Shown here one piece after another: positions 1 to 5,972 of a stretch of 6,807 bases of DNA. The DNA comes from Anaerolineae bacterium. Its GTDB lineage: Bacteria > Chloroflexota > Anaerolineae > JAFGEY01. Below the pieces are notes generated by a model. It had not been told where the DNA came from and ran no database searches. It saw only the letters and a program-made list of their open reading frames with translations. Where the stretch lies: positions 1-6,807 of the forward strand of contig JAFGEY010000360.1 in the NCBI GenBank assembly GCA_016931365.1. The letters run 5' to 3'. A program made the translations under genes and the position numbers. The first letter of the stretch is position 1. Every line of letters starts with the position of its first letter.

Positions 1-706
1 CCACGTGGTCCATAAAGTAGCGGTCGTGCGAGACGGCCAGCAATGCGCCGGGCCAGGTTTGCAGGTAACTTTCCAGCCATTCGATGGCCTGCATGTCGAG
101 GTGGTTGGTCGGCTCGTCGAGGACGAGGATGTGCGGCTTTTCGAGCAGCAGCTTGGCCAGCACGGCGCGCGTGCGCTGCCCGCCGCTGAGCTGGCCCACT
201 GGGCGGCGGCGATGCATCTGGTCGATGCCCAGACCACTGAGCACGGTGTCGATCTCGACAGTGTATTCATAGCCGCCGGCGTGCTCAAATTGTTCGAGCA
301 GCTTGCCATAGCGTTCCATTGCCGACTCGCTCTGCTCGGGGTCGGCGAGCTGCGCTTCGAGCTGGCGCAGGCGGGATTGCATCTCTTGCAGTTCGACAAA
401 GACGTTCAGGCAGAGGTCGAGCGGAGTACGCTCGTCAAGCGGGTTACGCTCATCTGTCTCCACTTCGCCGCCGGTCTGGATGGCATCCTGGGCCAGGTAG
501 CCGATGCGGGCGTTGTTCATCCGCATCACAGCGCCTTCGCCGGGCGCTTCCAGGCCGACCAGGATACGCAGCAGGGTGGTTTTGCCCACGCCGTTAGGCC
601 CCACCAGGGCGATCCGCTCGCCGTGAGCGACGCTGACATTGACTCCCCAGAACACATCCTGGATGCCAAACGATTTTGATAGGTTGATTGCGGTTAATAT
701 GGACAT
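1..706 (-). CDS. ABC-F family ATPase, N-terminal part (cut by window edge)
   Basis: This is the first 235 codons of an ABC-F protein, a soluble twin-ATPase without membrane domains; family members typically bind the ribosome to relieve stalling or protect against antibiotics. The first nucleotide-binding domain is complete in its key motifs: Walker A GPNGVGKTT (about residues 36-44), signature LSGGQ (173-177), Walker B ILVLDEPTNHLD (193-204) and the switch SHDRYF (226-231). A charged Glu/Gln/Arg-rich stretch at about 104-142 is the helical arm usual between Walker A and the signature. The ATG at 706 gives the classic start MSILTAINLSKSFG; no strong Shine-Dalgarno is visible. The inter-domain linker and second ATPase domain lie beyond position 1, so the subfamily (Uup, EttA, YheS or a resistance type) cannot be decided. 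It lies 50 nt downstream of the glycosyl phosphotransferase on the same strand and probably shares its transcript. Confidence 0.96.
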   Translation of the reverse strand, partial: MSILTAINLSKSFGIQDVFWGVNVSVAHGERIALVGPNGVGKTTLLRILVGLEAPGEGAVMRMNNARIGYLAQDAIQTGGEVETDERNPLDERTPLDLCLNVFVELQEMQSRLRQLEAQLADPEQSESAMERYGKLLEQFEHAGGYEYTVEIDTVLSGLGIDQMHRRRPVGQLSGGQRTRAVLAKLLLEKPHILVLDEPTNHLDMQAIEWLESYLQTWPGALLAVSHDRYFMDHV

Positions 707-724
707 AGTTGGATCAGGTATATT

Positions 725-765
725 GCCGACCGCCGACCGCTGTCCGCCGACGGCGGTCAGTCGGC
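725..765. repeat. GC-rich inverted-repeat cluster between the two minus-strand genes
   Basis: The 50-nt gap and the stop codon at 757-759 sit in repeated GCCGAC/GACCGCC units. GACCGCC at 728-734 pairs with GGCGGTC at 752-758, and a tighter CCGCC-gac-GGCGG hairpin occurs at 744-756. Read on the minus strand, no T-run follows the stem, so this is not a convincing intrinsic terminator. It could be an RNA-stabilising or processing stem between two co-transcribed genes. Confidence 0.4.
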
Positions 766-1797
766 ATTTTTTTGCCGCCGGCTCAAGGCAGCGAGCAGGA
801 TGAAAACCAGCACGCCGATCGTGCCGATGGCGATCAGTTTATAGATGCGCGACGAAACGAACAAGGCCAGCGCGCCAAAGAGGGCGCAAAAGCCCCAATA
901 CAGCAAAATGACCTGCCGCTGCGACATCCCCAGGTCAAACAGCAGGTAGTGCAGGTGCCCGCGATCCGAGTCGTTCATCGAGCGGCCGTGCCGCCAGCGG
1001 TTGACGATCTGCCAGGCCACGTCGACGATGGGGATGGCCAGCACCAGCAGCACCGTCGCCACCCGCGCGCCGGCCACCAGCGACAGCGCGCCGATCAGAT
1101 AGCCGAGGGTGACCGCCCCGCTGCCCAGGAAAATCCGCGCCGGGCCGATGTTGAAAGGCAAGAAACCGAGCACCGCGCCGAGCAGCGCCAGCGGCAGCAG
1201 CGCCGGGCCGTATTGGCCTACGCGCAGCATGTGGATGACCAGCACCGTCGAGACGATGGCGCTCACCCCCGCGCACAGCCCGTCGAGGCCATCCATAAAA
1301 TTGACTGTGTTCATCATGCCCACCAGCCAGAAAAGGGTAAAACCCCACACCAGCGGCCAGGGAAAGACGGCGATCTGGTCGGTAAAGGGGTTCATCACCC
1401 GCTCGACAAAGACCAGCCCCAAGATGGCGATCACCGAGACGAGCAATTGAGCCAGGTACTGGATTTTCGGGTTCAACTCGAAACGGTCGTCCAAAAAGCC
1501 AAACAGCGCAATGACCAGCGCGCCGACCAGAACCGCCGTAAAGCGGGTCATCTCTTTGGGATCGATGCCCTCCGGCGGCGGCGGCAGCCACGGGCGAGCG
1601 AGCAGCGAGATCAGCGCGCCGCCGAGGAATGCGCCGGCGACGGCCAGCCCGCCCAGCTTGGGAACGTCGCCCCGGTGCCGGCGCCGCCCGCCCGGTCTGG
1701 CGACGATGCCCAGCCGGCGCGCCAGCCAGATGCTCAGCGGCGTCAGCGTCAGCGCGAGAAGGAGTGAAGCAATGAACACGATCAGATAGGCGATCAA
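757..1797 (-). CDS. MraY/WecA-type polyprenyl-phosphate sugar-1-phosphate transferase (GT4-like PNPT family)
   Basis: An integral membrane enzyme that would transfer a sugar-1-phosphate, typically GlcNAc-1-P from the UDP-sugar, to undecaprenyl phosphate and so start a wall, O-antigen or exopolysaccharide glycan. About 346 aa with roughly ten hydrophobic helices. Family motifs (numbered from this start): KLGGLAV near 47, GFLDD with the Mg-binding Asp pair at 103-104, NFMDGLDGL at 166-174, FNIGPARIFLG near 215-225, and DRGHLHYLLFDLG near 278-290. Two positions deviate: the usual GDxGS reads GSGAV, and HxHH reads HLHY. The start is TTG at 1797, with GGAG at 1807-1810 (9-nt spacing), directly before the first membrane segment (IAYLIVFIASLLLALT). 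A longer frame reaches ATG at 1896 (379 aa), but its extra 33 residues are not family-like, lack a ribosome site and overlap a good promoter. It is the lead gene of the minus-strand pair. The exact sugar is not determinable from sequence. Confidence 0.88.
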   Translation of the reverse strand: MIAYLIVFIASLLLALTLTPLSIWLARRLGIVARPGGRRRHRGDVPKLGGLAVAGAFLGGALISLLARPWLPPPPEGIDPKEMTRFTAVLVGALVIALFGFLDDRFELNPKIQYLAQLLVSVIAILGLVFVERVMNPFTDQIAVFPWPLVWGFTLFWLVGMMNTVNFMDGLDGLCAGVSAIVSTVLVIHMLRVGQYGPALLPLALLGAVLGFLPFNIGPARIFLGSGAVTLGYLIGALSLVAGARVATVLLVLAIPIVDVAWQIVNRWRHGRSMNDSDRGHLHYLLFDLGMSQRQVILLYWGFCALFGALALFVSSRIYKLIAIGTIGVLVFILLAALSRRQKNAD

Positions 1798-1839
1798 GAC
1801 TCGATTCTCCGGCCAGGTGTCTGGCAAAACTGTGGCGTG

Positions 1840-1869
1840 ATTATAGACGATTTTTGCGTTCCGTGCCAA
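1840..1869 (-). promoter_or_regulatory. Sigma-70-type promoter for the transferase/ABC-F pair
   Basis: On the minus strand TTGGCA (1864-1869) is followed by an 18-nt spacer and a perfect TATAAT (1840-1845). The expected transcript would begin near 1833, leaving a leader of about 35 nt before the TTG start at 1797. It lies inside the longest reading frame of the transferase, which argues against translation from 1896. Confidence 0.6.
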
Positions 1870-1904
1870 CTGGTAGGGGTTGCGATTTTCGCTCATTGTT
1901 ATGC

Positions 1905-1934
1905 TTGATTTTTCTATGTCTTTGATGGTATAAT
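1905..1934 (+). promoter_or_regulatory. Divergent sigma-70-type promoter for the plus-strand gene cluster
   Basis: TTGATT (1905-1910), an 18-nt spacer and a perfect TATAAT (1929-1934) point towards the 789-aa gene. Transcription would begin near 1941, giving a 5' leader of roughly 190 nt. The minus-strand promoter lies only 36 nt away with the same spacer length, so one regulator bound between them could affect both directions. Confidence 0.55.
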
Positions 1935-1941
1935 CCTGGTA

Positions 1942-2128
1942 AGGATTCGTCAGCAGGCGCGATTATTTGAGAATGTTTGATCAGTCCGATATTTATTGTT
2001 CAAAAATAATGTGGTAGCGCCCGGCAGGGACGGTGGGTAAAGGATATGCCAGACGCAAACCTGGGATATCTTCCGAGACCTCTGAGGTTTAGGAACATCC
2101 TTCAGGTCTTTGTCGCATAGGACAGGCT
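1942..2128 (+). other. Long untranslated leader without a recognised gene
   Basis: No supported reading frame lies between the inferred transcript start and the ATG at 2129. The first half is AT-rich with only weak symmetry (TTATT/AATAA near 1993-2009). The second half carries the inverted hexamers described separately. AGGA at 2119-2122, 6 nt before the ATG, is the likely ribosome-binding site. I see no known riboswitch, tRNA or T-box signature. Confidence 0.45.
2057..2109 (+). repeat. Four interlocked inverted hexamers (alternative stems) in the leader
   Basis: AAACCT (2057-2062), AGACCT (2076-2081), AGGTTT (2085-2090) and AGGTCT (2104-2109) are spaced 19, 9 and 19 nt apart. The first can pair with the third and the second with the fourth, an interlocked (pseudoknot-like) order. 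Alternatively the second and third form a tight hairpin with a CTG loop and one G-U pair. The last arm ends 9 nt before the AGGA ribosome site. It could be an attenuator or switch, a protein-binding palindrome, or a dispersed intergenic repeat of the host. Confidence 0.45.
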
Positions 2129-4498
2129 ATGAACAGTGCTCCTATCCAGATTCTGTTTTCACAGGCGCACAACGAGCAGTTGATCGTCCCGACTGCTCAA
2201 GAGGAGACCAATTTCTCTGCGCTGCGCCGGATGCTGGGCGACGAGCTCAAGTATGCCGTTACATCTACGACGGGGACCCTTACCCGCGAGCAGTTGTCCG
2301 GCGTGCAAGTTCTCGTCATCGGCGCGCCCAAAACGCGAGACAAGTTGCCATCGGAGGAAATCCAGGCCGTAGAAGAATTTCTGCAAGCAGGCAGTGCGCT
2401 TTTGTTGTTGGCCAACGCCGAGACCATGTACTATCCCCCTGATGGTTTGAACGATCTTGCTGCGCTGGCAAACGTGCAGTTCCAAGAGTTCCACAATTAC
2501 CCCATTACTTATCTCCAGGTCTTTTATCCGCATTATGTGACCGCCGGCGTGCAGCGCGTCAAGGTTGGGCAGATTGCCGCCTTGACTGTGGGCGAGAATG
2601 CCCGCTGTCTGGCGCGCACCAAAGCAACGGAGCTGCCGGTGCTGGCCTGCAACCGGGTGGGCCAGGGACGGATGATTGTCTTGGGCGATACCGGCCTGTT
2701 TGCCGATGACGTTTTGGCCGAAAATGACAATGCCCAACTGACGCGCAACATCTTTCGATGGCTGGCGGCTGAAAACGCGCTGGACATTGCCGACCTGGCC
2801 ATGCCTGACACGGCGAAATGGGGACAGGCGGCCACCGTCATGTTGACGCTGCATCCCTGCGGTGGTGTACAACCGTCCGCTGTCCAGGCCCGGCCCAAAG
2901 TGAGATGCCGGTTGGAATCGGATGCGGATGCGCAAATCTCCGACCCGGCCCGCACCCGTACCCTGGCGCCGGGCAAACCTTCCATCTTCAAGTGGCAGGT
3001 GCAGCCCCGGATGCTGGGCCCGCAGCAGTTGCGCTTGAGCATTCAGGTCGTGGGGACTTTTGAAAAGCTGTACTTTGACCAGTTGTGGCCCGATTTGCGC
3101 TGCACTGCACCGGGCTATTTCACCCTGGAGGTGAAAAACCAGGACGGTGGGTTACAAACACAGTTTCAAACCGGCGACGAGTTCACCGTCGAGGGCGCGT
3201 TTCACTGGGATACTGGCGTAGAAGCACAGCCCTGCAGCCTGCGATTGGAGACCAGTGACGGTGTGTTTGAGCACGGGCACGAAGCCGCTTATGGCCTCGA
3301 ACGTTGGTGTTGGTATTTGAAAGCCATCGAGCCGGGCGACCATGTGCTGACGTTGACCCTGGTTGAAAGCGGGCAAACGTTCCCCGCCGTCGTCTCGGTG
3401 CGTCGCTCACCGGAGGAATGGCTGACCGAAATTTACGCGGCGCATGTATATCCTTTGGATGCTGAAATCGCGGCGCGGCTGCAACAACTGGATGCCCGTT
3501 TTGGTGAACCGGCGCTCACGCACACTTCTTTCAATATTTTATCCCCGGACGCCTTTATCAAGCAGGTATTTCATTCTCAAGAAGCCTTGTGGTTGTCCGG
3601 CGTCTTGGCGGCGGCCCAACGGGAGCAGTGGCACAATACGGACCTTTTGAATCTGCTCTTGGCAAACGTTGCACCAACATATCTGCCCGGTCGGGGAGCT
3701 TTTATTCCTTACGCCCCGGATTTGGCCAGCCACCTGGCACGGTTACACCCCAAGGCGCGTAAAAGTTTAGAGTACAACTTGCTCTGCACTGAAGAAAGCG
3801 AGGACATGGCGATCAAGCAGAATGTGGCCGCTTATCTGCTGCACGAGAAATACGGCCACGGTTTTTTCTATACCCAGACGCGCCTGGGACAACAATTGAC
3901 TTTGCTGAAAAGCCATCCCAAATCCAATCCCGAGGTAGTGCAGTTATTGGAAGACAGCGGCCTGATCGTCAACGAGGGCTTTGCGGCGTGGCTGGAATTG
4001 ACTGCCTTGCCGATGCTGGGCCGCGATGTGCGGCTGGCGGCCGATTTACGGCGGATTGTGCTGATTGAACAAGCCACAGGCTTGTATGCGCGGGAACGTA
4101 ACAGCGAATTTTTCCGCGAGTTCTCCTCACGCTATGATTCGCGCTATCGCGAAGGGTATGAATACCTGGAATACATCGGCCGGGTGTTTCACATCCGCTG
4201 TGCGGTGCGCCTGTTCCTGCGCGCGACCGACATAGACCTGAACATTTCCGAGGACGCCTCCGGGCAATTGCGTTTTGATGCAACGCAAATTCGACAACAG
4301 TTGCTAGACCCCGCACAATGCCGCCGCTGGCACAGCCGCGCCCGCCTGGAGGCGATTGCCGATTGGCTGTATGACCACGAAGACGAGGCCAGGTCTGCGA
4401 TGCGCTCAAACCAGTGTTTGATCAAGTGCCCGCAAGGGCCTTGTCCATTAGTCGATTTAGTCGTATCAGAGCTACAGGAGGAAAGAAACGATGAATGA
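2129..4498 (+). CDS. GATase-like / beta-sandwich / putative zinc metallopeptidase multidomain protein
   Basis: A 789-aa, apparently cytosolic protein with no signal peptide or membrane helix; I do not recognise it as a named family. Residues 5-215 resemble a class I glutamine-amidotransferase-like fold of the DUF4350/GldG type (VLVIGAPK at 61-68, EEFLQAGSALLLLAN at 82-96, MIVLGDTGLFADD at 182-194, RNIFRWL at 206-212). No catalytic Cys is visible at the nucleophile elbow, so it is probably a binding domain. Residues 235-425 are beta-rich and may be two Ig-like sandwiches. Residues 430-760 are mainly helical and hold HEKYGH (572-577) followed by NEGFAAW (615-621). An HExxxH motif with a downstream Glu in an NEGFA setting recalls gluzincin peptidases (M1 uses HExxH plus NEGFA; M49 uses HExxxH), so zinc-dependent proteolysis is plausible but unproven. 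Start ATG 2129 has AGGA 6 nt upstream. Its last 8 nt overlap the next gene. Confidence 0.85.
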   Translation: MNSAPIQILFSQAHNEQLIVPTAQEETNFSALRRMLGDELKYAVTSTTGTLTREQLSGVQVLVIGAPKTRDKLPSEEIQAVEEFLQAGSALLLLANAETMYYPPDGLNDLAALANVQFQEFHNYPITYLQVFYPHYVTAGVQRVKVGQIAALTVGENARCLARTKATELPVLACNRVGQGRMIVLGDTGLFADDVLAENDNAQLTRNIFRWLAAENALDIADLAMPDTAKWGQAATVMLTLHPCGGVQPSAVQARPKVRCRLESDADAQISDPARTRTLAPGKPSIFKWQVQPRMLGPQQLRLSIQVVGTFEKLYFDQLWPDLRCTAPGYFTLEVKNQDGGLQTQFQTGDEFTVEGAFHWDTGVEAQPCSLRLETSDGVFEHGHEAAYGLERWCWYLKAIEPGDHVLTLTLVESGQTFPAVVSVRRSPEEWLTEIYAAHVYPLDAEIAARLQQLDARFGEPALTHTSFNILSPDAFIKQVFHSQEALWLSGVLAAAQREQWHNTDLLNLLLANVAPTYLPGRGAFIPYAPDLASHLARLHPKARKSLEYNLLCTEESEDMAIKQNVAAYLLHEKYGHGFFYTQTRLGQQLTLLKSHPKSNPEVVQLLEDSGLIVNEGFAAWLELTALPMLGRDVRLAADLRRIVLIEQATGLYARERNSEFFREFSSRYDSRYREGYEYLEYIGRVFHIRCAVRLFLRATDIDLNISEDASGQLRFDATQIRQQLLDPAQCRRWHSRARLEAIADWLYDHEDEARSAMRSNQCLIKCPQGPCPLVDLVVSELQEERNDE

Positions 4499-4718
4499 GG
4501 AAGAAAAGCAGAAACTATTACAGAAACTTAGGCACCAGATTGATGAAGGAGGTTATATCAGTCCAGATCTCCAAAAAGATTTTGCCCTGCTATACCAACA
4601 CCTGAATGCCTCTTCACCATCAAGCCAGCGTTCACCTATGCATCCATTCTCGAATGGGGGACCACACCATGGCGCAGAGCGATATCCTTCAAAGCCAAAG
4701 AAAAAGGACGAGAGCTGA
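4491..4718 (+). CDS. Small helical protein with Lys-rich tail (75 aa), candidate adapter
   Basis: Unrecognised. It starts with AGGAGG at 4476-4481, 9 nt before an ATG that overlaps the end of the 789-aa gene by 8 nt, so translation is probably coupled and the protein made alongside it. Residues 1-38 are predicted helical and charged and contain SPDLQKDFALL (24-34), the motif S-x-x-[FL]-x3-[FY]-x2-[LF] shared with two other small proteins of the cluster. Residues 40-75 are Ser/Pro/His-rich, probably disordered, and end in a basic KPKKKDES. No membrane segment and no catalytic residues are visible. The architecture (short helical domain, flexible linker, basic tail) resembles the 119-aa protein downstream. 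Its good ribosome site and tight packing make it a credible real gene; a role as partner of either protease is inference only. Confidence 0.82.
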   Translation: MNEEEKQKLLQKLRHQIDEGGYISPDLQKDFALLYQHLNASSPSSQRSPMHPFSNGGPHHGAERYPSKPKKKDES

Positions 4719-4756
4719 CTTGCGGCGGTTGAGGTTCACGAGGAAAGGAGAGCGTG

Positions 4757-4993
4757 ATGAGTGCCAAGTCAAATGAATTATGGCGTCAATTAAAATCGAT
4801 GTATGAAGCCGATCATTGCTTTAGTTGGAAGTTTAGGCGCATCTATAGGCAATTTCGTAGGCAGTACCATCAAGAGTACAGACAGCCTTTCAAGCCCGAG
4901 TTGAGATCTTTGCTCAGAGTACTTTCGCAAGCAACTCCGCCGAAACCATCCAAGTTTGAGGGACGAGGCCCCAAAGATACTACAAAGCCTTGA
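4757..4993 (+). CDS. Small basic helical protein (78 aa), candidate adapter
   Basis: Unrecognised. The preferred start is ATG 4757, with GGAG at 4747-4750 and 6-nt spacing; a GTG at 4754 directly upstream would add one residue but sits too close to the ribosome site. The protein is very rich in Arg, Gln and aromatic residues, with a probable helix from about residue 7 to 40 (LWRQLKSMYEADHCF then SWKFRRIYRQF at 23-33) and a second short helix at FKPELRSLLRVL (45-56). The stretch 23-33 fits the motif S-x-x-[FL]-x3-[FY]-x2-[LF] seen in its neighbours. The tail is Pro/Lys-rich (GRGPKDTTKP). Its stop codon TGA overlaps the ATG of a tiny downstream ORF (TGATG). The strong positive charge could suit nucleic-acid or acidic-protein binding, but no known domain is visible. 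Confidence 0.78.
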   Translation: MSAKSNELWRQLKSMYEADHCFSWKFRRIYRQFRRQYHQEYRQPFKPELRSLLRVLSQATPPKPSKFEGRGPKDTTKP

Positions 4994-5100
4994 TGCAACT
5001 GGGTCTTGAGGAAAAAACAAATGCAGATGCGACTTTGAACCGCATTTGCCATGAATTTGCCATGTCTCTAGTCCAAATGCAACAGGAGTTACAAATATGA
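4993..5100 (+). CDS. Tiny ORF (35 aa) coupled to both neighbours
   Basis: A short frame filling the gap between the 78-aa gene and the CHAT gene. Its ATG overlaps the upstream stop (TGATG at 4991-4995) and its stop overlaps the CHAT start (ATGA at 5097-5100), the usual signatures of translational coupling by re-initiation. The product begins MQLGLEEKTNADATLNR, ends in QMQQELQI and could form an amphipathic helix (ATLNRICHEFAMSLVQMQ). It has no independent ribosome site. It contains an 11-bp-period direct repeat at 5044-5064. It may be a genuine micro-protein, a coupling leader that sets CHAT expression, or the broken front end of a longer CHAT protein. Confidence 0.45.
   Translation: MQLGLEEKTNADATLNRICHEFAMSLVQMQQELQI
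5044..5064 (+). repeat. Perfect 10-bp tandem repeat, 11-bp period
   Basis: ATTTGCCATG occurs at 5044-5053 and again at 5055-5064, separated by one A. The period is not a multiple of three. Loss of one copy (11 bp) would put the frame that begins at 4993 in frame with the CHAT gene at 5097, because 104 minus 11 equals 93. The repeat lies within the tiny ORF just before the CHAT ribosome site. Confidence 0.7.
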
Positions 5101-5951
5101 CACCGCCGCCAGAGTTAATTAAAGGATCACCTCTGACCATCTCTTTGCCCGATCTTGGTGAACAGTTGGAGTTGCGGTATGTTTCAGGTTCGCCTCCCTC
5201 TTCCGCGCCACATAGTGGAAAACGATCTATTGCCAGGGTACATGAGGATGGTCCACGATCTCAACTACGGCCAAAGGAAAGATACTTGCAGACTCCACAT
5301 ATGCAGGAAAAACAAGCCTCCGAGTTTGCTGCAAACTCAGATATCGTCAACATTCTCTTTCTTGCCATCAATCCTCTTGACGAAGAAAATAAATTACGTT
5401 TGAATGAAGAGGAGCGATCTATACAAGACGCTTTACGAAAGGCGGAGTATCGGGATCGGTTTAATTTTCAACAGAGACAGGCTGTGCGTGTATCGGAGTT
5501 GCAGGAGTGTTTTTTGCAATATCACCCTCATATCGTACATTTTAGTGGCCATGGAAGTAAGAATGGCGAGCTTTGCCTAGAAGACGAGACCGGTAACAGT
5601 CAACCAGTCTCCGTAAAAGCTTTGGGTGGATTATTCGCCATACTGGAAGACCGTATTGTGTGCGTGGTGCTCAATGCTTGCTATTCTGACCAACAAGCGG
5701 AGGAGATTGCCAGGCATATAGACTATGTTATTGGCATGTCGGCGACGATAAGAGACACTGCTGCAATTATTTTCGCCAAAGCATTTTATCAAGCCCTGGG
5801 ATATGGGATGGATGTGAAAACCGCTTTTCATCTGGCCTGCACAGAACTGGAATTGGAAAGTTCACCTGATGCAGATAAACCTCAGTTGTTTAGAAAGGCC
5901 GGCCCTGGCACCGTTTTCTTTACTTCACGCGGTAAAGAGTCAACACCATAG
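5097..5951 (+). CDS. CHAT-domain caspase-like cysteine protease
   Basis: A 284-aa protein whose C-terminal two thirds (about 82-278) form a CHAT domain, the caspase/separase-like peptidase fold used as an effector in many bacterial conflict systems. It opens with the strand VNILFLAINP (84-93) and a helix of the family type, LRLNEEERSIQDALRK. The catalytic His is in IVHFSGHG (His152) and the catalytic Cys in VVLNACYS (Cys195), followed by the conserved VIGMSATIRDTAAIIFAKAFY helix region. Residues 1-80 are an N-terminal extension: a short strand-rich element (LTISLPDLGEQLELRYV) and a flexible polar linker, possibly an interaction or autoinhibitory segment. Start ATG 5097 has AGGAG at 5084-5088 with 8-nt spacing. 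No signal or membrane segment. Family knowledge suggests cleavage of a dedicated partner protein; which one is unknown, and the co-encoded 789-aa or small proteins are natural candidates. Confidence 0.93.
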   Translation: MTPPPELIKGSPLTISLPDLGEQLELRYVSGSPPSSAPHSGKRSIARVHEDGPRSQLRPKERYLQTPHMQEKQASEFAANSDIVNILFLAINPLDEENKLRLNEEERSIQDALRKAEYRDRFNFQQRQAVRVSELQECFLQYHPHIVHFSGHGSKNGELCLEDETGNSQPVSVKALGGLFAILEDRIVCVVLNACYSDQQAEEIARHIDYVIGMSATIRDTAAIIFAKAFYQALGYGMDVKTAFHLACTELELESSPDADKPQLFRKAGPGTVFFTSRGKESTP

Positions 5952-5972
5952 TATGCATTTACGGAGGAAGCT

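Noticed and set aside
5..679. Long plus-strand open frame (224 codons)
   Set aside because: It lies antisense to the ABC-F gene, whose Walker A, LSGGQ and Walker B motifs are unmistakable; GC-rich codon structure keeps the opposite strand open.
709..1767. Plus-strand open frame of 352 codons
   Set aside because: Antisense to the membrane transferase. Its product is a low-complexity Gln/Arg/His/Asp-rich string with no motif, typical of the shadow of a hydrophobic gene.
1798..1896. N-terminal extension of the transferase to ATG 1896
   Set aside because: No ribosome site, residues unlike the family, and a strong promoter inside it; TTG 1797 with GGAG is better.
2159..2935. Minus-strand frame of 258 codons
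   Set aside because: Antisense to the 789-aa gene; no family motif, and the plus-strand frame has the ribosome site and GATase-like pattern.
3842..3859. Classic HExxH metallopeptidase motif
   Set aside because: The sequence is HEKYGH, one residue longer than HExxH; kept only as a putative HExxxH site with moderate confidence.
4790..5140. Minus-strand frame of 116 codons across the small genes
   Set aside because: Considered because the plus-strand genes there are tiny, but the plus-strand genes have good ribosome sites and stop/start overlaps, while this frame has no comparable signals.
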